Assembly: GCA_965216515.1 (NCBI GenBank)
Contig: OZ244173.1
Coordinates: 2,170,001 to 2,234,000, forward strand
Length of the DNA: 64,000 nucleotides
Direction of reading: 5' to 3'
From: CAXMRP01 sp965216515
Lineage (GTDB): Bacteria; Pseudomonadota; Alphaproteobacteria; Rhizobiales; Afifellaceae
In this document: positions 45,001 to 53,261 of the stretch, in pieces
Layout: every line of letters begins with the position of its first letter
How positions within the stretch are numbered: the stretch's first letter is position 1
Notes under the pieces: generated by a model
What the model was told of the DNA's origin: nothing
The model's input: only the letters and a program-made list of their open reading frames with translations
Database searches by the model: none
Position numbers and translations under genes: made by a program

Positions 45001-46826
45001 AGCGGCGGTGCATCGACTGGCTGGATCCGGTAGGTGCGCTCGTTGATGACGTGAAAGCCGAGATGTTCCAGCAACGGAACCCGCTGCGACAGCGGTATCG
45101 GCGTTTCCAGGTGATGGAAGCGGAGCCGCATGCGGTTTTCCGGCATCGTCTCGTCGCGCTGGAATCCCACCGAGATCGCATCGCCGCCGACCAGGGTTTC
45201 CGCCACGCGGATATCATCCAGCGCATCGGCTGCGGCATAGTAGGCGCGGAAATCCGAAGGGAAGGCGTCGCCGTAGACATCCAGCATCCGGCCGGCGGTC
45301 TCCATGTCATAGGCGTTGGCGATACTGTCCTGGAGATCGTCGCTCCAAGTCCTGATGATCGCATGGATCCGCGCTTCGATTTGCTCCTGGGTCGGCTCCG
45401 GACCGGCACCCGGATTGCGGCCCACGATCATGTGGACGCGCGCCAGGCTGCCTTCGGGGAATTCCGGATAATAGGCCGAGATTCGACCGTCATAGGATTC
45501 GGCGAGCATGCCGCCGATCCGCTGCCGGACATCGGAGTTGTAGCGATCGCGGGGGACATAGACCAGGGCGGACACGAACCGGTCGAACCGGTCCCGCCGG
45601 ATGATGGCGCGGACCCGTGGATGCTCGTGCAGCTTGAGGATGGCCAGCGCTGCCTCTGTCAGGCTCTTTTCATCGGCCTGAAAGAGCTCCGTCCTTGGGT
45701 AGCTTTCCAGGATGTTGAGCAGCGCCTTGCCGGAATGGCCGGTCGGATCGAAGCCGGCGGTCGCGATGATCGATTCCACCTTCTTGCGGATAAAGGGAAT
45801 GCGCTGCACGGACCGGGTGAATGCGGTCGATGTGAAAAGGCCGACAACACGCAGTTCGCCGGCAACCTTGTCGTCGGCGTCGAACAGCTTGACTCCGATA
45901 TAGTCCATATAGTCGCGGCGATGGACACGGGCGCGAACGTTCGCCTTCGTGACAATCAGCGGTTCCGGGCGCAGCAGAAAGTCGCGGACTTCCGGCGTCA
46001 TTGTCACCAGTTCGCTGCCCCGGCGCAGCACCTTGACGTCGGGATCGCGCAGGATGCCGAGACCGTCGGTCCCGACATTGTCGACCTGGCTGTCCGATTT
46101 CAGCCCCTGATAGGAAAATTCCCGCATCCCCATGAAGGTGAAGTTGTCGTCTTCCAGCCATTGCAGGAAGGCGACAGCCTCCGCCGTGGTTTCCGACGCG
46201 ATCGAAAGCGGCGGACTGTTCGTGTAGAGCGCGATTGTCTCCGCCAGCCGCGCGCGCATGGCCCGCCAGTCCTCGGTGACGAGATGGACATCGGTGATCA
46301 GGCTCTGCAACCGGTTCGCCAGCCCCTTGCGCGCGGCCGCGTCGTTCAGTTTGTCGATGTGGGCATGGATGTAGCTGTCGCGCGCCTTGCCCGGCGCCGA
46401 GCCTCTGCGGACAAGCGAGAAGTCCTTCAACCGGCCGCCGCGGTCGCGCGTGACATCGAAGATCGGGTGAAGGACAAGGCGGATTTGTGATCCGGCGGCC
46501 TGTATTTCCCCAAGCACCGAATCCAGGATGAACGGGCGATTGCCGCACACCATGTCGATTGCCGTCACCGTGCCGCCATTGCCGTCCTCGATGTTCTCCA
46601 CCTTGATGATGCGTTTCTTTGGCGGTCGTTTCGACATCAGTCCGAAGGCCCGGCGGGCGATACCGGCCAGGGCCTCGCCGGAATATTCGGCAACGTCCTC
46701 TGCGGCGCTGTCCCGAAACAGGGCCTTTGCGAACGACACCAGCCGCTCGCTGTCCGCATCGCTGGCGAGTTGCTTGTTTGCAGCAGCCAGCCGACGCTTC
46801 TTTTCTGCTTCGAGCCTGCCCGCCAT
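42006..46826 (-). CDS. gdhB: NAD-specific glutamate dehydrogenase, 180-kDa class
   Basis: 1606 residues, the length expected for the large NAD-GDH class that deaminates glutamate to 2-oxoglutarate for amino-acid catabolism. The N-terminal half carries ACT-like regulatory regions; the catalytic core includes VHSPQVDGIHMRFGPVARGGLRWSDRPQDFR (about 790-820) and AQQVKNAVIVPVGAKGGFFPK (about 830-850), then the Rossmann part with GVGDMSGDVFGNGMLLS (about 975-991). GGAGG lies upstream of ATG 46826. No symbol is universal; gdhB/gdh2 is used for this class. Confidence 0.94.
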   Translation of the reverse strand: MAGRLEAEKKRRLAAANKQLASDADSERLVSFAKALFRDSAAEDVAEYSGEALAGIARRAFGLMSKRPPKKRIIKVENIEDGNGGTVTAIDMVCGNRPFILDSVLGEIQAAGSQIRLVLHPIFDVTRDRGGRLKDFSLVRRGSAPGKARDSYIHAHIDKLNDAAARKGLANRLQSLITDVHLVTEDWRAMRARLAETIALYTNSPPLSIASETTAEAVAFLQWLEDDNFTFMGMREFSYQGLKSDSQVDNVGTDGLGILRDPDVKVLRRGSELVTMTPEVRDFLLRPEPLIVTKANVRARVHRRDYMDYIGVKLFDADDKVAGELRVVGLFTSTAFTRSVQRIPFIRKKVESIIATAGFDPTGHSGKALLNILESYPRTELFQADEKSLTEAALAILKLHEHPRVRAIIRRDRFDRFVSALVYVPRDRYNSDVRQRIGGMLAESYDGRISAYYPEFPEGSLARVHMIVGRNPGAGPEPTQEQIEARIHAIIRTWSDDLQDSIANAYDMETAGRMLDVYGDAFPSDFRAYYAAADALDDIRVAETLVGGDAISVGFQRDETMPENRMRLRFHHLETPIPLSQRVPLLEHLGFHVINERTYRIQPVDAPPLYLHDMTLEADVDLDVEFESISARLEETVHAVWAGKGENDRFNMLVLRAGLSWHEAALLRAIGGYLRQVQVPYSPDYLADALARYADVAALLVNLFVARFAPGRRKRDAEETRLDAALLSALDDVVGLDDDTILRNFRDVILATQRTDFFMVDADGAISPAISLKLDPGALSFVAPPRPYREIYVHSPQVDGIHMRFGPVARGGLRWSDRPQDFRVEVLGLVKAQQVKNAVIVPVGAKGGFFPKMLPPGNNRDAIFEAGRQAYVAFVSRLLAITDNLDGDTVIAPDDVVRRDGDDPYLVVAADKGTATFSDTANAISERRGFWLGDAFASGGSAGYDHKQMGITARGAWEAVKRHFREMDRDIQTEPFTVIGVGDMSGDVFGNGMLLSKAIKLVAAFDHRDIFFDPDPDPETSWVERQRLFDAGRSSWQDYNRELISKGGGVFSRHDKQVPLSREMRDILGIGKPSARPTEVIQAILRVEADLLWFGGIGTYVRGPHESDLDAGDKANDAIRITAGDLKVKVVGEGANLGMTQRARIAFGLAGGRCNSDAIDNSGGVNSSDVEVNIKIALQSAVRSNRLKQAARNTLLKKMTEGVAALVLYNNYQQTLAISLAARRQLAGMPDQLRLMQALESAGRLDRDVEDLPSDAEMEERTAAREPMTRAELGVLLAYAKIEAFDQLIASDVPDDPYLSDELLDYFPKMMRKAHASDIEGHRLRREIISTQLANALINRCGPTILVRFASSADNPAAVLTRAFAVMRDSFGIRALNQAIDDLDNKIGGALQLELYRIAQFVQIDRMGWALGNLDLAGSLGDLVDHYRSGLGELRTILPGLLPDFMTGRVEALEMRLREGGVPAGLAEDLAFLPTFAAATDIIVVADKTGRTLKDAAGAYCAVTDRFRFGRIDAMMQAVQTSGYYEQLAIEKARNGLALSQRQLAESLLVAKKGAPNLAAWEDRQGRYMAEAANQVEALLADGRSSIARATVAAGMMSELAARTAA

Positions 46827-46922
46827 CGTCGCCTCCCTGGATCGGACTGTCGTGCGGCAATGTTCACATCATGCGGGCGGCAAACACAAGCTATTGTCGA
46901 AAAAGGAGAGATTTGAAGCCGA

Positions 46923-48146
46923 TCACCGGGTCGCCGAGCCCTCTGCCGGAGGCGCCGGACGGCCGGCTTTTCGCACCCGCATGCTTGCCGACTTCAATTG
47001 TCCGCACGCAGCAAGGATGTCGCGGCCCCGCGGTGTCCGGATCGGTGAGGCGTAACCGGCCCGGTTGACGATATCGGCGAATGCCTCGATTCGTTCCCAG
47101 TCGGAGCATTCGTACGGCGCACCGGGCCAGGGATTGAAGGGAATGAGATTGATCTTGGCTGGGATGCCGCCGATCAGCCGCACCAGTTCCCGCGCCTCCG
47201 GCAGACTGTCATTGACGTTCTTGAGCATGACATACTCGAAAGTGATCCGCCTGGCATTGGAGACGCCGGGATAGGTCCGGCAGGCGTCCAGCAACTGTTC
47301 AAGCGGCCATTTTCGGTTGATCGGCACCAGCACATCGCGCAGGTCGTCGCGCACCGCATGCAGTGATATGGCCAGCATGCAGCCGATTTCATCGCCTGTG
47401 CGCCGGATGCCCGGCACCACACCGGACGTCGAAAGTGTGATTCGCCGCTTCGACAGGCTGATGCCCGTACCATCGGCGGCGATGCGCAAGGCATTGCGAA
47501 CATTGTCGAAATTGTACAATGGCTCGCCCATGCCCATCATCACGACATTGGAAACAAGGCGTCCCTCGGAGGGCACGATGGCACCGTCGGGTACGGCCGC
47601 ATCGGGGAAATCGCCCAGCCGGTCGCGGGCGACCAGGATCTGCGCAACGATTTCCCCCGCCGTCAGATTGCGCACCATCCGCTGCGTCCCGGTGTGGCAG
47701 AACGTGCAGGTCAGCGTACAGCCGACCTGGCTCGACACGCACAATGTGCCCCGCCCCTCTTCGGGTATGTAGACGGTTTCCGCCTCGACCGGGCGGTCGG
47801 CGCCGCGGGGCGGAAACCGCAACAGCCACTTGCGCGTCCCGTCGATGGAAACCTGTTCGCTGACGATTTCCGGTCGGGCAAGGGAAAAATGCGCCGCAAG
47901 CTGCTCCCGCAAGTCCTTCGACACGTTCGACATCGCCGCAAAATCGTCGGCGCCGCGCACATAAAGCCAGCGCCAAAGCTGTTGAACCCGCATCCGCACC
48001 TGTCGTTCAGGCACGCCGACCTGGCCAAGCGCCTCGCCCAGCGCCGGCTGATCGAGGCCGATGAGCGAATTCAGCCGACCATCGTTCTCCGGCATGGCCG
48101 CCGTCGGCCCGGCCGCAAAACCGGATGATAGGGGAAGGACCGTCAT
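46923..48146 (-). CDS. rlmN: Dual-specificity 23S rRNA/tRNA adenine-C2 methyltransferase
   Basis: 407-residue radical-SAM enzyme that methylates A2503 of 23S rRNA and A37 of some tRNAs. Iron-sulfur cluster motif CTLTCTFC at about 143-150, followed by HTGTQRMVRNLTAGEIV, GMGEPLYNFDNV, STSGVVPGI, LHAVRDDLRDVLVPINR and the C-terminal methyl-carrier cysteine in RGRDILAACGQL. Located 96 bp upstream of gdhB on the same strand. Confidence 0.95.
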   Translation of the reverse strand: MTVLPLSSGFAAGPTAAMPENDGRLNSLIGLDQPALGEALGQVGVPERQVRMRVQQLWRWLYVRGADDFAAMSNVSKDLREQLAAHFSLARPEIVSEQVSIDGTRKWLLRFPPRGADRPVEAETVYIPEEGRGTLCVSSQVGCTLTCTFCHTGTQRMVRNLTAGEIVAQILVARDRLGDFPDAAVPDGAIVPSEGRLVSNVVMMGMGEPLYNFDNVRNALRIAADGTGISLSKRRITLSTSGVVPGIRRTGDEIGCMLAISLHAVRDDLRDVLVPINRKWPLEQLLDACRTYPGVSNARRITFEYVMLKNVNDSLPEARELVRLIGGIPAKINLIPFNPWPGAPYECSDWERIEAFADIVNRAGYASPIRTPRGRDILAACGQLKSASMRVRKAGRPAPPAEGSATR

Positions 48147-48293
48147 GTGCCGCTCATACCATGGCCATGAACGGTATCAAATCGTCGGCCGGCCGGTCGG
48201 ATCGCGAGTGCCCGGGCGCCACACCGGTCCATGCGCAACCGCGCCAATCCGCTGTCGGCGGATTGTCAGGCCGGTATCAGCCGGCCCGATGTC

Positions 48294-48803
48294 CTACTTG
48301 CACTCCGCAACGATCTTGTTGGCCGCCGCCGTCACGCCGGACAGCGATATCTGGTAGGTCGTGTTGTTGCCGCGTCTCGACGTTCCGGTGACCGTCATGC
48401 TGGAGCCGGATTTCATCGCCGCCAGCAGATCGCCTTCCTCCGTTTTGTCCAGAAGCCAGGCACTGTCGGCCTGCGTGAACATGGTGAACAGCTTGCCGCC
48501 GATATTGACCGATACCGTCGAATTCTCCTGGAAAGGATACCCGACGACGAAGTTGGCCTCGTTGGTGATTTCCTCACTGGGGCTGGTACGGATGAAGAAG
48601 GACACATCGCCATGTCGGAGATTTTCCGGCTTCAGCGATTTCGGCGTCGAATGGATATAGCAGATCTTTCCGGCATCATTTGTGTATGTCCATGCGGTCC
48701 AGTCGTTGAACTGGCCGAGTGAATTGGGCGATTGAGCGACGGTCGCTGTCGATGCGAGAAACAGCGCTGCTGCTGCGGCCGCTGCGGTTTTCCAGATATT
48801 CAT
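48294..48803 (-). CDS. Invasion-associated locus B (IalB) family protein
   Basis: 169 residues with a signal peptide (MNIWKTAAAAAAALFLASTATVAQ). The IalB fold is indicated by DWTAWTYTNDAGKICYIHSTP (about 34-54), FFIRTSPSEEITNEANFVVGYPF and AMKSGSSMTVTGTSRRGNNTTYQISLSG. The family was named in Bartonella but occurs across Hyphomicrobiales, including free-living species; periplasmic role unknown. One cysteine pair (residue about 48 and C168). Confidence 0.9.
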   Translation of the reverse strand: MNIWKTAAAAAAALFLASTATVAQSPNSLGQFNDWTAWTYTNDAGKICYIHSTPKSLKPENLRHGDVSFFIRTSPSEEITNEANFVVGYPFQENSTVSVNIGGKLFTMFTQADSAWLLDKTEEGDLLAAMKSGSSMTVTGTSRRGNNTTYQISLSGVTAAANKIVAECK

Positions 48804-49046
48804 CTTTCGATCAAACTCTTGGTAGGTCCGTTCCATGCGGCGCTGGCCGACATACGACACAGCGTGACTGTGGATCAGAATTCGCGTTTTTCGGTTACCA
48901 AACCATGAACAATCCGACATCAAATCGCAAGTTCATGCCTCCTTGCCCACCACAATTCCAGCTTTTGCGCCAAAAAAGGCGATAATGCGGCATGCTGGCC
49001 ATGAACGGCGCAGCTGCGGAAATTGGGGCAGGACGCCGGCTTTCAT

Positions 49047-49421
49047 CTACGCCCTCCGGTCATCGTCGGCCAGTGCACGTCGCGCCGCTTCACGGTGAAC
49101 CTCAGTGATCGATGAACGTGCTGCCGCCAGGGCGGCAGCGAGGATCGTCGCGTCATCCAGGAATCCAAGGCCGATAATGACGTCGGGGACCACATCGAGC
49201 GGTGTCACGAAGTAGACAAGGGCGCCCAGCAGGGTCAGCCGGGCGCGGGTTGGTGTCAGCGGATCGAGCATGGCGTAATAGGCGGCCACGACTTCATCCA
49301 TGAACGGAATCGTTCTGAGCGCCTTTTTCACGGTCGGCCAGAACCTGGCCTTGACCTTTGCCTCGCGACGGTCGGCCTCTTCCGGCGCGAGAATTTCAAT
49401 GTCGGGTGCTGATTTCGCCAT
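49047..49421 (-). CDS. DUF1232 (YkvA-type) membrane-associated protein
   Basis: 124 residues. The DUF1232 core at about 55-90 (TPTRARLTLLGALVYFVTPLDVVPDVIIGLGFLDD) has the invariant YFVTPLDVVPD motif; one or two hydrophobic hairpins. ATG 49421 chosen so the charged N-terminal helix precedes the core. Function of the family unknown. Divergent from dnaE2. Confidence 0.9.
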   Translation of the reverse strand: MAKSAPDIEILAPEEADRREAKVKARFWPTVKKALRTIPFMDEVVAAYYAMLDPLTPTRARLTLLGALVYFVTPLDVVPDVIIGLGFLDDATILAAALAAARSSITEVHREAARRALADDDRRA

Positions 49422-49526
49422 GTCTGCCTCTGCTGCACTCAAGATGGGGCCGCGGCGGTTCGTTGGCAAGTCCGGGCCGGTTCGGGCAACGACGTCGACT
49501 CACTTGACTCTTTTGTTGCCGAATAA

Positions 49527-49541
49527 GAACATAACAGGAAC
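49527..49541. promoter_or_regulatory. LexA (SOS) box upstream of dnaE2
   Basis: GAAC-ATAACAG-GAAC is a perfect match to the alphaproteobacterial SOS operator GTTC-N7-GTTC read on the other strand. It overlaps the expected -10 region of a promoter whose -35 could be TTGACT at 49504-49509, 23 bp upstream of the dnaE2 ATG. Confidence 0.88.
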
Positions 49542-49564
49542 ATACTGTCTGGATTCTCGTGGCC

Positions 49565-52500
49565 ATGCCCGACCGCAACCCCTATCACCGCAAAAGCCGC
49601 CTTTTGTCCAATCCCCCCATGGCGAATGGCGCTAGCAATGTAATCCCGTTTCCGACGCAGAAAGCCCGGCAAAATCGCGGCAAGGCGAAAAAGGGTGCGC
49701 CGACCACGATCGGCGGCAAACCCGCGGTCCATGTCGAACTGCTCGTCGCCTCCAATTTCTCCTTTCTCGCCGGCGCTTCCCATCCCGAGGAGATCGCCTT
49801 TGCCGCCGCCCGGCTGGATCTGAAGGGCTTTTCCATCTGCGACCGCAACACCCTGGCCGGCATCGTCCGCGGCCATATCGCCGCCAGGGAAGCGGGTATC
49901 GCCTACGCGCCCGGCTGCCGGCTGGGCTTTGTCGACGGCACACCCGATATCGCCGTCTGGCCCCGCGATCGCGCCGCCTATGGCCGCCTGTGCCGGCTGC
50001 TCACGACCGGGAACCTTCGCGCCAGGAAGGGCGAATGCCACCTGACCCTGGACGATCTTCTCCAATGGCGGGAGGGGCTGGAAATGGCGGTCCTGCCCGG
50101 CCCGGCGCTGACCGACCTCGCCGATCCCGTATTGAAGCAAACGCTTGCCGCACTTGGCGCATCCGGTCTGCCGTCATCGGACGGATTGATCCATCTCGGC
50201 CTGATCTGCCGCTTCGACGGCCATGATCGTCGTCGCTTTGCGGAATTGCGCGAACTGGCCAATCGCACCGGTGTCCCGCTGATCGCCCTCGGCGACATCT
50301 TCGCCCATTCCGCCGATCGCCTGCCCATGCAGCATGTGCTCACCTGTATCCGCGAGCATGTTGCGCTTGACGAGGCCGGATATCGGCTTGCCGCCAACGC
50401 CGAGCGCCATCTGAAGCCGCCGGCGGAGATCGGCCGGCTGTATCGCGGATATGAGGACGCCGTGGCGCATGCCGCGCGCCTGTTCGACCGCCTCACTTTC
50501 TCCCTTGATGAATTGCGCTACGAATATCCCGAGGAATCCGCCGGGCAGAGCGCCACGCCCCAGGCCGAGCTGGAGCGGTTGGCCTGGCTCGGCGCCGCGG
50601 AGCGCTATTCCCCGCGCACCCATCCCGGCGGCATCCCCGAAAAGGTGAAAAAGGCGATCGAATACGAACTCCAACTGGTCGCCGAACTGGACTATGCGCC
50701 CTATTTCCTGACCGTCTGGGATATTGTCCGCTTCGCCCGCTCACGGGACATCCTGTGCCAGGGCCGGGGATCGGCCGCCAACTCCACCATCTGCTTCTGC
50801 CTCGGCATTACCGAGGTCGATCCCGACCGGGTCGATCTGCTGTTTGAGCGGTTCATCTCTGCCGAACGCCGCGAACCGCCCGACATCGACGTCGATTTCG
50901 AACATGCCCGCCGCGAGGAGGTGATCCAGTATGTTTATGACAAATACGGCCGCGACCGCGCCGGCATCGCCGCCACCATCATCACCTATCGCGCCCGCTC
51001 CGCCGCCCGCGAGGTCGGCAAGGCCTTCGGCCTGTCGGAGGACACCGTCTCCGCGCTGTCCGCCAATGTCTGGGGCTGGTCATCCTCCGGCCTGGCCGAC
51101 GACGATGCCCGCCGGGCCGGGCTCGATCCGAAGGACGCCCGGGTGAACAAGGTGCTGGCGCTGACGAAGGAGATCGCCGGCTTTCCCCGCCACCTGTCCC
51201 AGCATGTCGGCGGTTTCGTCATCACCCGCGGCCGTCTGGACGAGGTCGTGCCGGTGATGAACGGCGCCATGGAGGACCGCACCCACATCGAATGGGACAA
51301 GGACGATCTCGATGCGCTCGGCATGTTGAAGATCGACATCCTGGCGCTCGGCATGCTGACGGCCATGAAGAAGACCCTCGATCTCCTGGAAACCCACTAT
51401 GGCAGGCAGCTTACCCTTGCCTCCATTCCGCCGGAGGACCCGCAGGTCTACGACATGATCTGCCGCGCCGACACGCTCGGTGTCTTCCAGATCGAAAGCC
51501 GCGCCCAGATGACCATGCTGCCGCGGCTGAGGCCCCACTGCTTCTATGATCTCGTGATCGAGGTCGCCATCGTCCGCCCCGGCCCGATCCAGGGCGACAT
51601 GGTCCATCCCTTCCTGCGCCGCCGCCAGGGCCACGAAAAAGTCGTCTACCCCGCTCCCGCCCCCGCCCACGGACCGGCCGACGAATTGGAGCAGGTGCTC
51701 GGCCGCACCCTCGGCGTCCCGCTGTTTCAGGAACAGGCCATGAAGATCGCCATTGTCGCCGCCGGCTTCGCCCCCGCCGAGGCCGACCGCCTGCGCCGGG
51801 CCATGGCGACGTTCCGCCGGGTCGGCACCATCCACACATTCCAGGAGAAGATGGTCCGCGGCATGACCGCCCGCGGCTACGACGCCGATTTCGCCGACCG
51901 CTGCTTTCGCCAGATCGAGGGTTTTGGCGAATATGGCTTCCCCGAAAGCCACGCCGCCAGCTTCGCCCTGCTTGTCTATTCCTCCTGCTGGATGAAGTGC
52001 CACTATCCCGACGTTTTTCTCGCCGCCATGCTCAACGCCCAGCCTTTGGGTTTCTACGCCCCGGCCCAGCTGGTCCGCGACGCCCGCGAACACGGGGTCG
52101 AGGTTCGCCCGGTCGACATCAACCATTCCTCCTGGGATGCCACGCTGGAGCCGGAAACGCCGGCGCCGGAACGCCGCCCCGTCCATGCCCGCCATCGCGC
52201 GCAGGAAAAGTCGATCCGCACCGCCTGCGCGGTCCGTCTGGGCCTGCGCCAGATCAAGGGGTTGAAAGAGGCCGACGCCGACCTGCTGGTCGCCGCCCGC
52301 CGCCATCCCTACCATGACATCCGCGATCTGTGGCTGCGCTCCGGCCTTGCCCGTTCCACCCTGGAGCGCCTGGCGGAAGCGGATGCCTTTCGCTCCATTG
52401 GCCTTGACCGGCGCGAAGCCCTGTGGCGGGTGCGGGCGCTCGACGAAGCCGCCGCCGCCGAGCGCCCGCCCCTGTTTGGTGACGATCCCGACCTCTTCTC

Positions 52501-53194
52501 CGGCGAACCGTCCGTCGCGCTACCGGCGATGGCGAAGGGCGAGCATGTCGTCAACGATTACCGCACCCTTGCTTTGTCCTTGAAGGCCCATCCGGTCTCG
52601 TTTGTGCGAGCGGAACTGGCCTGCCGCCGCATCATCGAATGCACCCGTCTCACCGACCTGTCCTCCGGCCGCCGTGTCACCATTGCCGGGCTGGTTCTTG
52701 TCCGCCAGCGTCCCGGCACCGCCAAGGGGGTGATCTTCCAGACCCTGGAGGACGAGACCGGTATCGCCAATGTCATCGTCTGGCCGAAGACCTTCGAACG
52801 CTATCGGACCATCGTCATGGGCAGCCGTTTCGTTGCGGTCACCGGCAAGGTGCAATCGGAACAGGGTGTGATCCACGTCATCGCCGACCGTCTGGAGGAT
52901 CTCACGCCCCTTCTGGCGCTGCTGAGCGAGGATTCCGCATTTTCAAGCCCTGGAACGTTCGCTGCAGCCGGCCGACTGCCCGCCGGTCCGGCTGGCGTCC
53001 TTGGCAATCGCGGCCTCGCCCGGGCCGACGAGGTTCGCACACCGGTCATCGAACACCGCCAGGCCAACAAGCCGGGCTCGCGCCTGATCCGGTTGTTGCA
53101 CGAGGCACCGGAATTGCACGCCGACATCCGGCATCTCGCGCGCCAGGCCGGCAGGACCGGCAAGGCCATGCCCCGCGGCCGCAACTTTCATTGA
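49565..53194 (+). CDS. dnaE2: Error-prone DNA polymerase III alpha subunit DnaE2 (ImuC)
   Basis: 1209 residues from ATG 49565 (GTG 49559 and ATG 49619 are alternatives); slightly longer than most DnaE2. N-terminal PHP domain VELLVASNFSFLAGASHPEE (about 57-76); palm aspartates in REPPDIDVDFEHARREEVIQYVYDKYGR (about 435-462); HhH region LRQIKGLKEADADLLVAARR; OB fold VTIAGLVLVRQRPGTAKGVIF; typical C-terminus ending RGRNFH. Translesion synthesis and induced mutagenesis. Controlled by the LexA box. Neither imuA nor imuB is adjacent, unlike the usual cassette. Confidence 0.94.
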   Translation: MPDRNPYHRKSRLLSNPPMANGASNVIPFPTQKARQNRGKAKKGAPTTIGGKPAVHVELLVASNFSFLAGASHPEEIAFAAARLDLKGFSICDRNTLAGIVRGHIAAREAGIAYAPGCRLGFVDGTPDIAVWPRDRAAYGRLCRLLTTGNLRARKGECHLTLDDLLQWREGLEMAVLPGPALTDLADPVLKQTLAALGASGLPSSDGLIHLGLICRFDGHDRRRFAELRELANRTGVPLIALGDIFAHSADRLPMQHVLTCIREHVALDEAGYRLAANAERHLKPPAEIGRLYRGYEDAVAHAARLFDRLTFSLDELRYEYPEESAGQSATPQAELERLAWLGAAERYSPRTHPGGIPEKVKKAIEYELQLVAELDYAPYFLTVWDIVRFARSRDILCQGRGSAANSTICFCLGITEVDPDRVDLLFERFISAERREPPDIDVDFEHARREEVIQYVYDKYGRDRAGIAATIITYRARSAAREVGKAFGLSEDTVSALSANVWGWSSSGLADDDARRAGLDPKDARVNKVLALTKEIAGFPRHLSQHVGGFVITRGRLDEVVPVMNGAMEDRTHIEWDKDDLDALGMLKIDILALGMLTAMKKTLDLLETHYGRQLTLASIPPEDPQVYDMICRADTLGVFQIESRAQMTMLPRLRPHCFYDLVIEVAIVRPGPIQGDMVHPFLRRRQGHEKVVYPAPAPAHGPADELEQVLGRTLGVPLFQEQAMKIAIVAAGFAPAEADRLRRAMATFRRVGTIHTFQEKMVRGMTARGYDADFADRCFRQIEGFGEYGFPESHAASFALLVYSSCWMKCHYPDVFLAAMLNAQPLGFYAPAQLVRDAREHGVEVRPVDINHSSWDATLEPETPAPERRPVHARHRAQEKSIRTACAVRLGLRQIKGLKEADADLLVAARRHPYHDIRDLWLRSGLARSTLERLAEADAFRSIGLDRREALWRVRALDEAAAAERPPLFGDDPDLFSGEPSVALPAMAKGEHVVNDYRTLALSLKAHPVSFVRAELACRRIIECTRLTDLSSGRRVTIAGLVLVRQRPGTAKGVIFQTLEDETGIANVIVWPKTFERYRTIVMGSRFVAVTGKVQSEQGVIHVIADRLEDLTPLLALLSEDSAFSSPGTFAAAGRLPAGPAGVLGNRGLARADEVRTPVIEHRQANKPGSRLIRLLHEAPELHADIRHLARQAGRTGKAMPRGRNFH

Positions 53195-53211
53195 ACTGCG
53201 GGCAAACGAAA

Positions 53212-53237
53212 GGCGCGGACCGAAACCGGCCCGCGCC
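53212..53237. terminator. Hairpin between convergent dnaE2 and TadG-like genes
   Basis: GGCGCGG (53212-53218) pairs with CCGCGCC (53231-53237); followed by CGAATTTT on the plus strand. Weak bidirectional terminator candidate. Confidence 0.4.
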
Positions 53238-53261
53238 CGAATTTTGCCCGCACCTGCCCGA

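Noticed and set aside
43716..46490. A 924-codon open frame antisense to the NAD-glutamate dehydrogenase gene
   Set aside because: The sense strand encodes a conserved 1606-residue enzyme; long antisense frames are expected at this GC content and the antisense product has no recognisable motifs.
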